A stretch of DNA of 64,000 nucleotides from an uncultured Thiodictyon sp. (GTDB lineage: Bacteria; Pseudomonadota; Gammaproteobacteria; Chromatiales; Chromatiaceae). Shown here piece after piece: positions 37,400 through 46,556 of the stretch. Location: positions 34,368-98,367 of the forward strand of contig NZ_CAJAXH010000008.1 of NCBI RefSeq assembly GCF_903946935.1, read 5' to 3'. How positions within the stretch are numbered: the stretch's first letter is position 1; the number at the start of each line of letters is the position of its first letter. The position numbers and the translations under genes were made by a program. The notes below the pieces were generated by a model. The model made no database searches. It was not told the origin of the DNA and worked only from the letters and a program-made list of their open reading frames with translations.

Positions 37400-37720
37400 A
37401 TGGATACAATCAGCCCCGAACTACTCGACGAGGCCGTGCGTCGCATCGTTCATGCGGTCCATCCGGAGCAAATCCTATTATTCGGCTCCCAAGCTTGGGG
37501 ACACCCAACCGCGGACAGCGATATCGATCTTCTGGTCATTCTCAGCACCTCCGACCAGCCCGGCTATCGCCGTGCGCAGGAGGTCTATCGCAGTCTCTAC
37601 GGACTCACCCTACCAATTGAAATCGTGGTACGAACGCGCGACGAGGTCACACGGGCCGCCCGGGTCGCGACCTCGCTGGAACGGCAGGCGCTGGATCGCG
37701 GGCGGGTGCTTCATGGATAA
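37400..37720 (+). CDS. Minimal nucleotidyltransferase (MntA-type antitoxin)
   Basis: A 106-residue minimal nucleotidyltransferase with the core signature LFGSQAWGHPTADSDIDLLV (GSx-G...SDxD) at about residues 28-47 and a third acidic position in LPIEIVV. In MNT-HEPN pairs the nucleotidyltransferase neutralises the HEPN partner, in studied cases by adding AMP groups to it. The ATG at 37400 follows GGAGGATT. Its stop overlaps the HEPN start by 8 bp, the usual operon layout. Confidence 0.88.
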   Translation: MDTISPELLDEAVRRIVHAVHPEQILLFGSQAWGHPTADSDIDLLVILSTSDQPGYRRAQEVYRSLYGLTLPIEIVVRTRDEVTRAARVATSLERQALDRGRVLHG

Positions 37721-38126
37721 GGAAAAGATGCGTGCCGTCGGCCAGTGGCTGCACAAGGCGCAGCACGATCTGCGTTCGGCGCACCGCCTCTATACCGACG
37801 ATCCGCCGCTGCTCGATACCGCGGCCTATCACTGCCAACAAGCGGCGGAAAAGGCATTGAAGGGTTACCTGACCCTGCACGATATTCAGTTCCGCAAGAC
37901 GCACCTGCTGGCACCACTGGTGGCAGAGTGCGCGAAACTCGACTACCAGTTCCACGAGCTGGCCGAAGCGGCAGCAAAATTGACCCCCTACGCAACCGAG
38001 TTTCGATATCCGGGCGAGGGGCTCGATCCCGAAGAATCCGACGTCGCTGAGGCAATGCAGTTGGCACAGACTGTCGTGGAGTTTGTTATGCGTCGATTGC
38101 CGTGCGACCTGACGGGAAAGGCATGA
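37713..38126 (+). CDS. HEPN domain protein (toxin partner of MNT)
   Basis: A 137-residue HEPN-domain protein (PF05168 type). The first helix has VGQWLHKAQHDLRSAHRLY; AAYHCQQAAEKALKGYL and FRKTHLLAPL are the family's conserved blocks. The R-K-T-H here is shorter than the RX4-6H motif of RNase-type HEPN proteins, so ribonuclease activity is not assured. ATG 37713 overlaps the MNT gene; a longer frame from 37452 is read through MNT out of frame and rejected. A remnant of a TIR-type gene follows. Confidence 0.87.
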   Translation: MDKEKMRAVGQWLHKAQHDLRSAHRLYTDDPPLLDTAAYHCQQAAEKALKGYLTLHDIQFRKTHLLAPLVAECAKLDYQFHELAEAAAKLTPYATEFRYPGEGLDPEESDVAEAMQLAQTVVEFVMRRLPCDLTGKA

Positions 38127-38282
38127 GACTGCGGCCCGCTGTCAGCGAAACGAACGCTAAACCCTTGCTCGTCAAATGCACAAGGCAGCCGCCCCGCACC
38201 AACCGGACCTGCGGCGAGCGCACGTCTGTGGCATAGTTGCCATCCATCGCAACCCCGTAAGGACCCCAGGGCAAGCCGCCAG

Positions 38283-38414
38283 TTGCGCAACCAGGTCTTC
38301 ATCAGCTACCGCCAGGAAAGCCCCGGGCTCAGCCAGCAGTTACTGGCAGAGGTGGAGACCGCGCTCGGACTCTCCGTCAAATTCAATCGCGATGAGTGTT
38401 ATGACCGCCCGCTT
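38283..38414 (+). pseudogene. TIR-like domain gene fragment, cut by a MITE-like element
   Basis: From a TTG at 38283 the frame reads NQVFISYRQESPGLSQQLLA and continues to ...FNRDECYDRP, the beginning of a TIR or related (SEFIR-like) domain. At 38415 it runs into the inverted-repeat element 38415-38833. No continuation of the TIR domain is found after the element; the sequence there (38834 on) gives 19 codons then a stop. So this is a 5' fragment. The 38127-38282 gap upstream has no other gene. Confidence 0.55.
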
Positions 38415-38833
38415 GGCCTTGGTCATGGTTCCGGCCACTGGAGGTCGAGGCTTTACCGTGAAAGTCGCCGCAAGCCAATGTCTTTGAAGTCTTTTTTACC
38501 TGAAAACGACGGAGGAACCCAGGAGTGCCCCGTTAGCCTGACAGACTTTCATGCTCCGGGGTGGTAGGCCCCCCTTCCATGGCCGTTAGCCGGTCCGGCG
38601 AGCAGGCACCACCGATTATATTGGAGGTCTGGGGAGTCGCCACCGGCTAACGGCCATGGCGCCCGCACCACCCCGAAAGATGAAAGTGGCGGGCGCCTTG
38701 GCCGTTTCCCCCTCCCCGCCCTCCCCCAATAGGGGAGGAAGAATTGGAGCGCGCTTCCGGCGCGACTTTCACGGTAAAGCCTCGACCTCCAGTTGCGGAC
38801 GGTCCGCCGCTCGCCGCAACGATGATAAAGGCC
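38415..38833. mobile_element. MITE-like element, family M1, large copy
   Basis: Ends GGCCTTGGTCATGGTTCCGG and, on the other strand, GGCCTTTATCATCGTTGCGG; about 54 bp of the arms match, including GGTCGAGGCTTTACCGTGAA. The interior contains a second inverted pair with CCATGGCCGTTAGCCGGT and its inverse. Flanking octamers (GCCCGCTT and GGGCGATT) match only at 5 of 8, so any target duplication has decayed. Related copies: 47693-47816 and 57455-57741. Confidence 0.75.
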
Positions 38834-38900
38834 GGGCGATTCTCCGCTGAGACCAATATTGCGGTCGAAATGCTCATGGCGCGGAGCGCTTGACACATGG

Positions 38901-38924
38901 GTGACACCGCTGGAGCGGTGTCAC
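38901..38924. repeat. GTGACACCG palindromic repeat, copy 3
   Basis: GTGACACCGC TGGA GCGGTGTCAC, an almost perfect 24-bp palindrome between the MITE-like element and the HIT gene. Confidence 0.8.
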
Positions 38925-38976
38925 CAGCGTGCATCGCGAGTGCGGTGTGACAGTCCACCCATTCAGGAATCCGACC

Positions 38977-39384
38977 ATGACCGAATTCTCCATCCACCCC
39001 CAACTCCTGACCGACTGCCACCGCCTGGGCCGCCTGCCCGCCACCCATCTGCTGCTGCACAAGAACGCCGCGGTGCCCTGGTTCATCCTGGTCCCGGAAA
39101 CCGCGCTCGGGAACCTGCTGGACCTGCCGACCGAGGAGCGCGACGCGGTGCTGGCGGACTGCAAGCGGGTCTCGGACTATCTGACCGGCACCCGGGGGTA
39201 CACCAAGGTCAATGTGGCCTGGATCGGCAATGTGGTGCCGCAGTTGCACGTCCATGTCATCGGGCGCGACCCGGCGGACGCCTGCTGGCCAAAGCCGGTG
39301 TGGGGGCATCTGGAGACGGTGCGGGAGTATGGGTCGGACGCGTTGGCGGCGATCGGCGCGGCGTTACTCGGCGCGCGCGACTGA
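38977..39384 (+). CDS. HIT family protein
   Basis: A 135-residue histidine-triad-fold protein, likely a nucleotide-binding hydrolase or transferase. The motif region is VPQLHVHVIGRDPADACWP; the third histidine of the classical HxHxH is replaced by isoleucine, as in a common bacterial subgroup, so activity may be altered. ATG at 38977 after CCGACC; the frame start at 38929 lies within the repeats and is rejected. It stands alone. Confidence 0.85.
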   Translation: MTEFSIHPQLLTDCHRLGRLPATHLLLHKNAAVPWFILVPETALGNLLDLPTEERDAVLADCKRVSDYLTGTRGYTKVNVAWIGNVVPQLHVHVIGRDPADACWPKPVWGHLETVREYGSDALAAIGAALLGARD

Positions 39385-39408
39385 GCGGGCACGACACGCT
39401 TAGACGGG

Positions 39409-39455
39409 ACGCAGAGCGCCCGCGCGGCATTCCCACGCTGGAGCGTGGGAACGAG
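39409..39455. repeat. GTTCCCACGC palindromic repeat, copy 1
   Basis: GACGCAGAGCGCC then GGCATTCCCACGCTGGAGCG and TGGGAACGAG. The same unit is present in inverse orientation at 53159-53209. This repeat is common in many gammaproteobacterial and cyanobacterial genomes (from memory). Confidence 0.8.
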
Positions 39456-39476
39456 AGACGGCCTGCCTGGGCCGCC

Positions 39477-40490
39477 TCAGTTCGGGTTGTAGATCTGGTC
39501 GAACAGGCCGCCGTCGGCGAAGTGTTTTTGCTGGGCCGCCGCCCAACCGCCCAGGTCGGCAATCTCAACCAGCTTGATATCGGGGAACGTGTCTTTGTAC
39601 TTGGCGGCGACGGCCGCATTGGTCGGGCGATAGAAATGCTGCGCCGCGATTTCCTGCCCCTCTTCTGAATACAGGTACTTCAGATAGGCCTCGGCCGCCT
39701 CGCGGGTATGCTTGCGATCGACGTTTTTGTCCACCACGGCCACCGGGGGCTCGGCGAGGATGGAGAGCGAGGGGGCCAGGATCTGGAACTGGTCCGCCCC
39801 GAATTCCTTGAGCGCCAGGAAGGCCTCGTTCTCCCAGGACAGCAGCACATCGCCCTGCCCCTCCCGGACAAAACTGGTCATGGAGCCACGGGCGCCTGAG
39901 GCGAGCGACGGAACGTGTTGGTAGAGACGCCTGACATAGTCGGTCACCTTGGCCTCGTCGCCGCCGTAGGCCTGCGCGGCCCAGGCCCAGGCCGCCAGAT
40001 AGTTCCAGCGCGCACCGCCGGAGGTCTTGGGGTTGGGGGTGATGACGCTCACGCCGTCCTTGATAAGATCGCCCCAGTCCTTGATCCCCTTCGGGTTGCC
40101 CTTGCGTACCAGGAAGACGATGGTGGAGGTGTAGGGCGCGCTGTGGTGTGGCAGGCGCTGCTGCCAGTCCTTGGCCAGCAGGCCCTTGGCGGCGATGGCG
40201 TCGATGTCGTAGGCCAGCGCCAGGGTGACCACGTCCGCCGCCAGTCCGTCGATGACCGCGCGGGCCTGCTTGCCGGAGCCGCCGTGCGACTGCTGGAAGG
40301 CGATCTTGCCACCGCCCTTGGCCTCCCACTGTTTGGCGAAGGCGGGGTTGAACGCCTGGTAGAGTTCGCGGGTCGGGTCGTAGGAGACGTTGAGCAGGGT
40401 GATCCTATCGGCGGCCTGGGTGCCGGTGAGCAAGGCGAGCCCCAGCAGGGTGCCGGCGAGGCGCGAGATCAGGTTAAGGCGGTGGGTCAT
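39477..40490 (-). CDS. sbp: Periplasmic sulfate-binding protein
   Basis: The solute receptor of the sulfate ABC importer, 337 residues. The signal peptide is at residues 1-26 ([16 protein letters not shown]). Ligand-binding family motifs are [29 protein letters not shown] and [16 protein letters not shown]. The start is ATG 40490. It is divergent from cysTWA, which it serves. The nearby CysB-type regulator probably controls both transcription units (inference). A thiosulfate-binding CysP is the alternative; the sequence favours Sbp. Confidence 0.92.
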   Translation of the reverse strand: MTHRLNLISRLAGTLLGLALLTGTQAADRITLLNVSYDPTRELYQAFNPAFAKQWEAKGGGKIAFQQSHGGSGKQARAVIDGLAADVVTLALAYDIDAIAAKGLLAKDWQQRLPHHSAPYTSTIVFLVRKGNPKGIKDWGDLIKDGVSVITPNPKTSGGARWNYLAAWAWAAQAYGGDEAKVTDYVRRLYQHVPSLASGARGSMTSFVREGQGDVLLSWENEAFLALKEFGADQFQILAPSLSILAEPPVAVVDKNVDRKHTREAAEAYLKYLYSEEGQEIAAQHFYRPTNAAVAAKYKDTFPDIKLVEIADLGGWAAAQQKHFADGGLFDQIYNPN

Positions 40491-40583
40491 GGGTCGTTCC
40501 TCGGGGTGGGCGTGGCAGCGCATTAGAGCGCGTCGCCGATCGGTTCCGAACAAAAAAATCCTGCAAAGGTTAGCGCATCTCCC

Positions 40584-40608
40584 CTTTCGACAGGCTCAGG
40601 GCGAACGG
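40584..40608. repeat. TTCGACAGGCTCAGGGCGAACGG repeat half
   Basis: One arm of a very widespread bacterial intergenic repeat (TTCGACAGGCTCAGGGCGAA). It is in the sbp-cysT divergent region. Confidence 0.7.
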
Positions 40609-40733
40609 GGCAGCCCTGTTAGACGAATCTGGAATAACGAGATAACAATTTGCCTGTTCCAGTTATTTGCGCCCTTTGTTAAGCTCAACTCCAGACATAT
40701 CCACCCCATTTTTTCACCCCCGAGGCCGGATCG

Positions 40734-40772
40734 ATGAACCCTCCCAGCCCCCTGACGGCGGGGCCGCGATGA
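40734..40772 (+). CDS. 12-codon leader ORF overlapping the cysT start
   Basis: ATG at 40734, preceded by CGAGG, encodes [12 protein letters not shown] and ends with TGA overlapping the ATG of cysT (ATGA). Proline-rich. It could couple translation into cysT or act as a short leader peptide; it could also be chance. Not seen as a separate gene in annotation tracks because of its size. Confidence 0.3.
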   Translation: MNPPSPLTAGPR

Positions 40773-41626
40773 GCGCCGCCGTCAGCTTTTTCAACCCGAC
40801 CGGCCAGACCCGGGTCTTGCCTGGCTTCGGCCTGTCACTGGGCTACACCCTGGTCTATCTCTCGCTGGTGGTGCTGATCCCGCTCGCGGCGGTCTTCATC
40901 CAGACCGCCTCGCTCACCTGGGGCGAGTTCTGGGCCATCGTCAGCGCCCCGCGGGTGGTGGCCACCTACAAATTGTCCTTCGGCGCCGCGCTGTTGGCGG
41001 CGGCCATCAATGCGGTCTTCGGGCTGATGTTGGCCTGGTCCCTGGTGCGTTACAGCTTTCCCGGCAAGAAGCTGGTGGATGCATTGATCGACCTGCCCTT
41101 TGCGCTGCCCACCGCGGTGGCGGGGATCGCCTTGAGCGCGCTGTGGGCCGGCAACGGCTGGCTCGGCGCCTTGCTGGCCCCGTTCGGGATCAAGGTCGCC
41201 TACACCCCGCTCGGGGTGCTGGTGGCACTGATCTTTATCGGTGTGCCCTTCGTGGTGCGCACGGTGCAGCCGGTGCTGGAGGACTTGGAGACCGAACTGG
41301 AGGAGGCGGCGGCAAGCCTGGGGGCGCACCGGAGCCAGACCTTCACCCGGGTGCTCCTGCCGGTGCTCACTCCCGCCCTGCTCACCGGCTTTGCCCTGGC
41401 CTTCGCCCGCGCGGTGGGTGAATACGGATCGGTGATCTTCATCGCCGGCAATATCCCGATGGTGTCTGAGATCGCGCCGCTGATCATCATCACCAAGCTG
41501 GAGCAGTATGATGAGTCGGGCGCCACCGCCATCGCGGTGGTGATGTTGTTGTTCTCATTCCTCATGCTGCTGGCGATCAACCTGTTACAGGCCTGGAGTG
41601 CCAGGCGCACCGGGAGGAATCGCTGA
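40769..41626 (+). CDS. cysT: Sulfate ABC transporter permease CysT (CysU)
   Basis: An inner-membrane permease of 285 residues with about six helices, forming a channel with CysW. The cytoplasmic loop for CysA contact is [20 protein letters not shown], and [14 protein letters not shown] is typical of CysT. ATG 40769 was chosen over the frame start 40667, which lies in the intergenic region. It overlaps cysW by 1 bp. Confidence 0.93.
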   Translation: MSAAVSFFNPTGQTRVLPGFGLSLGYTLVYLSLVVLIPLAAVFIQTASLTWGEFWAIVSAPRVVATYKLSFGAALLAAAINAVFGLMLAWSLVRYSFPGKKLVDALIDLPFALPTAVAGIALSALWAGNGWLGALLAPFGIKVAYTPLGVLVALIFIGVPFVVRTVQPVLEDLETELEEAAASLGAHRSQTFTRVLLPVLTPALLTGFALAFARAVGEYGSVIFIAGNIPMVSEIAPLIIITKLEQYDESGATAIAVVMLLFSFLMLLAINLLQAWSARRTGRNR

Positions 41627-42534
41627 TGGCCAGCGCCGCCGCCATTCTGCCCGCGACCGGCCACGCCCGCGAAGGTCGCTACGAGAATAACGCCGCCACC
41701 CGCGAACGGCCCTGGGTGCGCGCCTTGATCCTGACCCTCGCCCTGAGCTTTTTTGTCCTGTTTCTGCTGCTACCGCTCGTGGTGGTCTTCCATCAGGCCC
41801 TGGCCAAGGGCTGGGGGACCGCGGCTGCCGCCGTGACCGACCCCGACGCGCTGGCCGCCGTGCGGCTCACCCTGCTGGCCGCCGGCATCGCGGTGCCGCT
41901 CAATCTGGTCTTTGGCGTGTCCGCCGCCTGGGCCATCGCCCGCTTCGAGTTCCGCGGCAAACAGGTCCTGAGCACCCTGATCGACCTTCCATTTTCAGTC
42001 TCGCCGGTGATCGCTGGCCTGATCTATGTGCTGATCTTCGGCGCCCAGGGGTGGTTCGGCTCCTGGTTCATCGAGCACGATATCAAGATCGTCTTTGCGG
42101 TACCGGGCATCGTGCTGGCGACGATCTTTGTCACCTTCCCCTTCGTCGCCCGGGAGCTGATCCCGCTGATGCAGGCACAGGGGCGCGACGACGAGGAGGC
42201 CGCCACCGTGCTCGGCGCCACCGGGCTACAGACCTTCTGGCGGGTAACCCTGCCCAATATCAAATGGGGGCTGCTCTATGGGACCATCCTGTGCAATGCC
42301 AGGGCCATGGGTGAGTTCGGTGCGGTGAGCGTGGTCTCGGGACACATTCGCGGTGAGACCAACACCATGCCGCTGCATGTCGAGATCCTATATAACGAAT
42401 ACAACTTCGCCGCCGCCTTCGCCGTGGCCTCACTGCTCGCCATGCTCGCGCTGGTAACCCTGGCATTGAAGTCGTGGGTGGAATGGCAGGCCAATCGCGT
42501 CGTGACTCAAAAGGAGGCTATGGTCCGCAAATGA
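41626..42534 (+). CDS. cysW: Sulfate ABC transporter permease CysW
   Basis: The second channel subunit, 302 residues, about six helices. Conserved: [20 protein letters not shown], the EAA loop [20 protein letters not shown], and [20 protein letters not shown]. It starts at ATG 41626, overlapping the cysT stop, and overlaps cysA by 4 bp. The N-terminal ~25 residues are more polar than in relatives, so a later start is possible. Confidence 0.93.
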   Translation: MASAAAILPATGHAREGRYENNAATRERPWVRALILTLALSFFVLFLLLPLVVVFHQALAKGWGTAAAAVTDPDALAAVRLTLLAAGIAVPLNLVFGVSAAWAIARFEFRGKQVLSTLIDLPFSVSPVIAGLIYVLIFGAQGWFGSWFIEHDIKIVFAVPGIVLATIFVTFPFVARELIPLMQAQGRDDEEAATVLGATGLQTFWRVTLPNIKWGLLYGTILCNARAMGEFGAVSVVSGHIRGETNTMPLHVEILYNEYNFAAAFAVASLLAMLALVTLALKSWVEWQANRVVTQKEAMVRK

Positions 42535-43610
42535 GTATCCAGGTCGCAGAGATCAGCAAGACCTTTGCTGGCGTCACCGTGCTGGACCGGGTGTCGCTCG
42601 ACTTTCCCACCGGTCAATTGGTGGCCCTGTTGGGCCCCTCGGGCTGCGGTAAGACCACGCTGTTGCGGGTCATCGCCGGGCTTGAGACCGCCGACGCGGG
42701 GCGGGTCATCCTGGAGGGTGAAGACGCCTCCAGCACCCATGTGCGCGAACGCCAGGTGGGCTTCGTCTTCCAGCACTATGCCCTGTTCCGACACATGACG
42801 GTGTTCGAGAACGTCGCCTTCGGCCTGCGCGTACAGCCACGCAAACAGCGCCCCAAGGAGCCTGAGATCCGCCGCCGCGTCATGCGCCTGCTCGAACTGG
42901 TGCAGATGGCGTGGCTGGCCGACCGCTTTCCGCAGCAACTCTCCGGCGGTCAGCGCCAACGCATCGCGCTCGCCCGCGCCTTAGCGGTGGAGCCGCGCGT
43001 GCTCCTGCTCGACGAGCCATTCGGCGCACTGGATGCCCAGGTACGTAAGGAGTTACGACGCTGGCTGCGCGCCCTGCACGACGACCTGCACGTCACCTCG
43101 ATCTTCGTCACCCACGACCAGGAAGAGGCGCTGGAGGTGGCCGATCGGGTGGTGCTGATGAATCGCGGGCGGGTCGAACAGGTCGGGACTCCGGACGAGG
43201 TCTACGAACACCCCGCCAGCCCCTTTGTCTATGGCTTCCTGGGCGCCGCCAACGTCTTCCATGGCCGGGTCGAGGGCGCCAATGTACGGGTCGGCGGGGC
43301 GACCCTGAACCATGATGGAAGTAACGCCGACCATGGCGCCGAGGTGGTGGCCTTCGTGCGCCCGCACGAACTGGACATCGTCACCGATCTCGCCGCCCCC
43401 AACGGGCTGGATGCCACGGTGCGGCGGGTGCTCGCCTTCGGCGGCAGCGCCCGGGTGGAGCTCGATAGCGTGGAGGCGGTCAAGGCCGGCGCCGAGCCGA
43501 TCCATTACGAGGTGGTCCTGCCGCGGGAACGGGCCGTCGCGCTGGTCCAGGGGCAGCGGGTGCGCCTGGTGCCCGCGCCGCTGCGGGTGTTCCGCAACGA
43601 GGCCGCCTGA
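42531..43610 (+). CDS. cysA: Sulfate ABC transporter ATP-binding protein CysA
   Basis: The ATPase of the sulfate/thiosulfate importer, 359 residues. Walker [10 protein letters not shown] at about 35-43, Q-loop FVFQHYALF, signature [15 protein letters not shown], Walker [13 protein letters not shown] and switch histidine VTHDQEEA are all intact. The C-terminal TOBE-like regulatory domain follows residue 240. The start is the ATG at 42531 overlapping cysW; one base separates its stop from the cysB start. Confidence 0.94.
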   Translation: MSIQVAEISKTFAGVTVLDRVSLDFPTGQLVALLGPSGCGKTTLLRVIAGLETADAGRVILEGEDASSTHVRERQVGFVFQHYALFRHMTVFENVAFGLRVQPRKQRPKEPEIRRRVMRLLELVQMAWLADRFPQQLSGGQRQRIALARALAVEPRVLLLDEPFGALDAQVRKELRRWLRALHDDLHVTSIFVTHDQEEALEVADRVVLMNRGRVEQVGTPDEVYEHPASPFVYGFLGAANVFHGRVEGANVRVGGATLNHDGSNADHGAEVVAFVRPHELDIVTDLAAPNGLDATVRRVLAFGGSARVELDSVEAVKAGAEPIHYEVVLPRERAVALVQGQRVRLVPAPLRVFRNEAA

Positions 43611-43611
43611 G

Positions 43612-44547
43612 ATGAACTTCCAACAACTGCGCATCCTGCGCGCCACCGTCAAAAACAACTTCAACCTCACCGAGGTGGCCAATGCGCTCTTCACCGCCCA
43701 GTCCGGGGTCTCCAAGCACATCAAGGACCTGGAAGACGAATTGGGGGTGGAGATCTTTGTGCGCCGCGGCAAGCGCCTGCTGGGGCTGACCGAACCCGGC
43801 AAGGAGCTGCTGCCCATCGTGGAGCGCATCCTGCTCGATACCGGCAACATCAAGCGGCTCGGCGAGCAATTCGCCCAGCGCGACGAGGGCCGTCTGATCA
43901 TCGCCGCCACCCATACCCAGGCGCGCTATGCATTGCCACCGGTAGTGACCCGCTTCAAGCAGGAGCTGCCCAGGGTCCATCTGGAATTGCGCATTTGCGG
44001 CCCGGCGGAGGTGGCCGCCCAATTGCGCACCGGCGAGGTCGATATCGGTCTCGCCACCGAGTCGGTGGGCGATGAGGCGGACCTGGTGAGCTTTCCGTTC
44101 TATCAGTGGTATCACGCGGTCATCGTCCCGGAGGGTCATCCCCTCGCCGCGCTCGGGCGACTGACCCTGGAGGCCCTGGTCGAGTATCCGATCATCACCT
44201 ATTACGAGGGCTATACCGGCCGCGCCCGGATCGATGCCGCCTTCTGCGCCGCCGGTCTGGTGCCGGATGTGGTCATGTCCGCGCTCGATGCCGATGTCAT
44301 CAAGTCCTATGTGGAGCTCGGTCTGGGGGTGGGTATCGTCGCCGCCATGGCCTTCCACCCGGTGCGCGATGCCGGCCTGCGGCTGCTGCCCTGCAACGAC
44401 CTGTTCGGGATCAACACCACGCGTATTGCACTGTGCCGCGGCCATTACCTGCGCGATTTCGCCGTGCGTTTCATCACCTACTGCGCCCCGGAACTCACCG
44501 AGGAGCAGGTGAAAGAGGCGGTGTTCGCGCGGCCCCCCGACGCGTAG
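43612..44547 (+). CDS. cysB: LysR-family regulator CysB/Cbl type
   Basis: A 311-residue LysR-type regulator. The N-terminal helix-turn-helix (MNFQQLRILRATVKNNFNLT, AQSGVSKHIKDLEDELG) is nearly identical in form to CysB, which senses O-acetylserine and activates sulfate uptake genes. It begins one base after the cysA stop, so it is likely co-transcribed with its probable targets. The C-terminal effector domain includes YYEGYTGRARID, LDADVIKSYVELGLGVGIV, both CysB hallmarks. Slightly shorter than E. coli CysB (324). Its stop lies within a REP-like repeat. Confidence 0.9.
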   Translation: MNFQQLRILRATVKNNFNLTEVANALFTAQSGVSKHIKDLEDELGVEIFVRRGKRLLGLTEPGKELLPIVERILLDTGNIKRLGEQFAQRDEGRLIIAATHTQARYALPPVVTRFKQELPRVHLELRICGPAEVAAQLRTGEVDIGLATESVGDEADLVSFPFYQWYHAVIVPEGHPLAALGRLTLEALVEYPIITYYEGYTGRARIDAAFCAAGLVPDVVMSALDADVIKSYVELGLGVGIVAAMAFHPVRDAGLRLLPCNDLFGINTTRIALCRGHYLRDFAVRFITYCAPELTEEQVKEAVFARPPDA

Positions 44548-44569
44548 GAGCGGCCCCCAGGCCGCGAAC
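44544..44569. repeat. GTAGGAGCGG REP-like repeat, single arm overlapping cysB stop
   Basis: GCGTAGGAGCGGCCCCCAGG then CCGCGAA; the TAG is the cysB stop codon. The gap 44548-45041 is filled by this and the two next repeats plus a GTGACACCG half copy (about 44987-45003); no gene is supported there. Confidence 0.75.
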
Positions 44570-44637
44570 CTCACCCCGCGCTGGTGAGACCGCTCCAGAG
44601 ACTGGGCAAGTATTCGCAGACACCAAACCCCTCTGCG

Positions 44638-44774
44638 CCTGGGAGCGCCGACATCCTGTCGGCGACGGCGCGAAGCGCCGTTGGATCCTCTGCGAAAACA
44701 AAAACCTTTACCATTGACCGCGAAACCGCGAACCGCCTGCGGCGGTTGGCCGACAGGATGTCGGCGCTCCCAGG
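44638..44774. repeat. GCCGACAT-CTGTCGGC palindromic element, copy 2
   Basis: 137 bp; ends CCTGGGAGCGCCGACATCCT and its inverse. It matches copy 1 at 7867-8002 along its whole length, with paired base changes in the two arms (T to C in one, A to G in the other), which keep the hairpin. Confidence 0.85.
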
Positions 44775-44836
44775 CGCGAGCGTCCGCAGCCCGATACCGA
44801 TTCTTGCCTTGCCTCTTCACCCAGAAAGAGCAGTTG

Positions 44837-44967
44837 TCACGCCAAGGCGCCAAGCTCGCCAAGACTTTTCAACGCGTTATCAACGTTGCGCCAGTCACCC
44901 GGAGGATGATCTGGATAGTGGATCGACCCGATCGTATTGCTTGGCGAGTTTGGCGCCTTGGCGTGAG
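44837..44967. repeat. CGCCAAG-type inverted-repeat element, copy D
   Basis: Left arm TCACGCCAAGGCGCCAAGCT then CGCCAAG, right arm TTGGCGAGTTTGGCGCCTTG then GCGTGAG. The following CAATTCCCGGG matches the flank of copy B. Confidence 0.85.
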
Positions 44968-45041
44968 CAATTCCCGGGTTTAGGCTCCAGCGGTGTCACG
45001 CCGGTGTGGGGCGCTGTGCGCCCCGCGGCCGCAATGAACAA

Positions 45042-45821
45042 TCAGGTCCGAGGATAGACCCGCTCATGCACCCGCCCGAGCACCGCCAAGTCGACAAACT
45101 CGGCCCCGCCGAGGTCCCCCTGGAGTGCGGTCGCGGGCTCACCCGGCCCGCCCAATCGGTCGACCACTAAGGGCACGCCGGTAAATTCCTGCCCTTCGGT
45201 GTAGGCACTGACGGATACCACCAGCGCCTTTAACCCCGCCCCCAGGGCCGAGCGCGCGCCCGCCTCCGAGTCCTCGACCGCCACACAGTCGTCTGCCGTC
45301 AGCCCCAGCTCGGCCAGGGCCAGTTCAAAGATGTCGGGGGCCGGCTTCTTGCGCGGCACCACGTCCCCGGCGGCGATGACCTCGAACCAGTCCCGCAGCC
45401 CCGGCTCGCCGCACTGATCGAGCAGCACGGTGACATTCTCCGGGGTGGTCGTAGTGGCGATGGCCAGGCGGATACCGGCCGCCCGCGCCTCGCGCAACAG
45501 TCGCAGCACGCCCGGTCGCAGCGGGATGGCGCCGGTGCGCAACAAGGCCAGGTAATGGCGGGTCTTGGCCTGGTGCAGAGCGGCGATCAGCGCCTCGCGG
45601 TCGACACCCGGGTCCAGGGCGATCTGTTCCTGTTCAAGGAAATAGGCAATGCGCTCCTTGCCGCCAGTCACCGCCAGCAGTTCGCCATAGCGCGCCGGGG
45701 CCCAGTGCCAGTCCAGCCCGGCCTCGGCGAAGGCGGCGTTGAAGGCGGGCCGATGCCCGTCGCGCTCGGTGTCGGCAAGGGTGCCGTCCACATCGAAAAT
45801 GATGGCCTTGAACCGGTACAT
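45042..45821 (-). CDS. cbbY: CbbY-type HAD phosphatase
   Basis: A 259-residue HAD-superfamily phosphatase. The nucleophile motif is FDVDGTLADTERDGHRPAFN (D10, D12), the wording typical of CbbY, which removes xylulose-1,5-bisphosphate, an inhibitor of Rubisco. Later HAD motifs are IATTTTPEN and KKPAPDIF...VAVEDSEAG. ATG 45821 follows GAGGAG. No other cbb gene is nearby, so the Calvin-cycle role rests on sequence similarity; a generic sugar phosphatase is possible. Confidence 0.8.
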   Translation of the reverse strand: MYRFKAIIFDVDGTLADTERDGHRPAFNAAFAEAGLDWHWAPARYGELLAVTGGKERIAYFLEQEQIALDPGVDREALIAALHQAKTRHYLALLRTGAIPLRPGVLRLLREARAAGIRLAIATTTTPENVTVLLDQCGEPGLRDWFEVIAAGDVVPRKKPAPDIFELALAELGLTADDCVAVEDSEAGARSALGAGLKALVVSVSAYTEGQEFTGVPLVVDRLGGPGEPATALQGDLGGAEFVDLAVLGRVHERVYPRT

Positions 45822-45931
45822 GAGGCGCACTCCTCGGGGCTGGGGGATGGTGGAATCGGTTGAGGATAACCCAGACAGCCAGCCGCCCTATAGAGTCTCG
45901 TTACCAAGCTGGCGCTTGGTAACCACAACCG

Positions 45932-46219
45932 TTATGGAAAGGCCTCCGGCCAACGTCTGGCACCATGGTACACACGAAGGATTTGCAGGGTGCTGCCGAC
46001 GACGCGATAAGGGACGACATAGGGAGTGTCGGAGATCACGAGTTCCCGCGTGCCCGGCACCCGCCCCGGCCGCCCGATCTGAGGCGTCGCCTGGAGCATC
46101 GCGACGGCCGCGCGGATGCGCCCCTGGAGGGTGCGGGCGGCGGGGGGATTCTCCGGGAGGATGCGCAGATAAATCTCGCGCAGGTCAGTACGCGCCTGCG
46201 GCGACCACTGGGTCTTCAA
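45932..46219 (-). CDS. RelE/ParE family toxin
   Basis: A 95-residue toxin of the RelE/ParE superfamily. Family features: WSPQARTDLREIYLRI at the start, the central RELVISDTPYVVPYRV strand pair and the terminal ILRVYHGARRWP, a typical ParE/RelE ending. ParE poisons gyrase and RelE cuts mRNA; the ending with HGARRWP fits both. The antitoxin gene overlaps its start by 4 bp. Confidence 0.87.
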   Translation of the reverse strand: MKTQWSPQARTDLREIYLRILPENPPAARTLQGRIRAAVAMLQATPQIGRPGRVPGTRELVISDTPYVVPYRVVGSTLQILRVYHGARRWPEAFP

Positions 46220-46467
46220 GCCGCGTCCTGGCCCGCCAAAAAGGCATCCATCTCGGCCATGACGTCCTCATGGTCGAGCCCTTCGCCCCGATCCAGCGAC
46301 CCCATGGCCTCCTTGATGCCTTCCACCTGCCAGGCCTGAGACTCGACGTACTGACGCAAGGCGTCCTCGATCACCCAGTTGCGGGTGCGGTCCATGGCCA
46401 AGGCCAGCGCGGCGACCTGGCCGACCAGCTCGGGGTCGGTACGGATGGTGATACTGCTTTGCGCCAT
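46216..46467 (-). CDS. Ribbon-helix-helix antitoxin
   Basis: An 83-residue CopG-type antitoxin. The N-terminal strand and helices (MAQSSITIRTDPELVGQVAA, then TRNWVIEDALRQYVE) form a ribbon-helix-helix DNA-binding fold; the acidic C-terminus (DHEDVMAEMDAFL) should wrap the toxin. ATG at 46467 is chosen over 46494 since the fold begins there. A palindrome lies 23 bp upstream as a candidate operator. Confidence 0.87.
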   Translation of the reverse strand: MAQSSITIRTDPELVGQVAALALAMDRTRNWVIEDALRQYVESQAWQVEGIKEAMGSLDRGEGLDHEDVMAEMDAFLAGQDAA

Positions 46468-46489
46468 AGGGCACCTACTGTGATTGCAT

Positions 46490-46503
46490 TGCACTCAGGT
46501 GCA
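46490..46503. promoter_or_regulatory. Candidate operator of the RelE/ParE antitoxin pair
   Basis: TGCAC TCAG GTGCA inverted repeat just upstream of the antitoxin start, as expected for autoregulation by a ribbon-helix-helix protein. Binding is inferred. Confidence 0.35.
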
Positions 46504-46556
46504 GTTATAGCGCATCCGCAGAGCCGGTGCCAACCCAAAGTCAGGCCGGACCCCGG

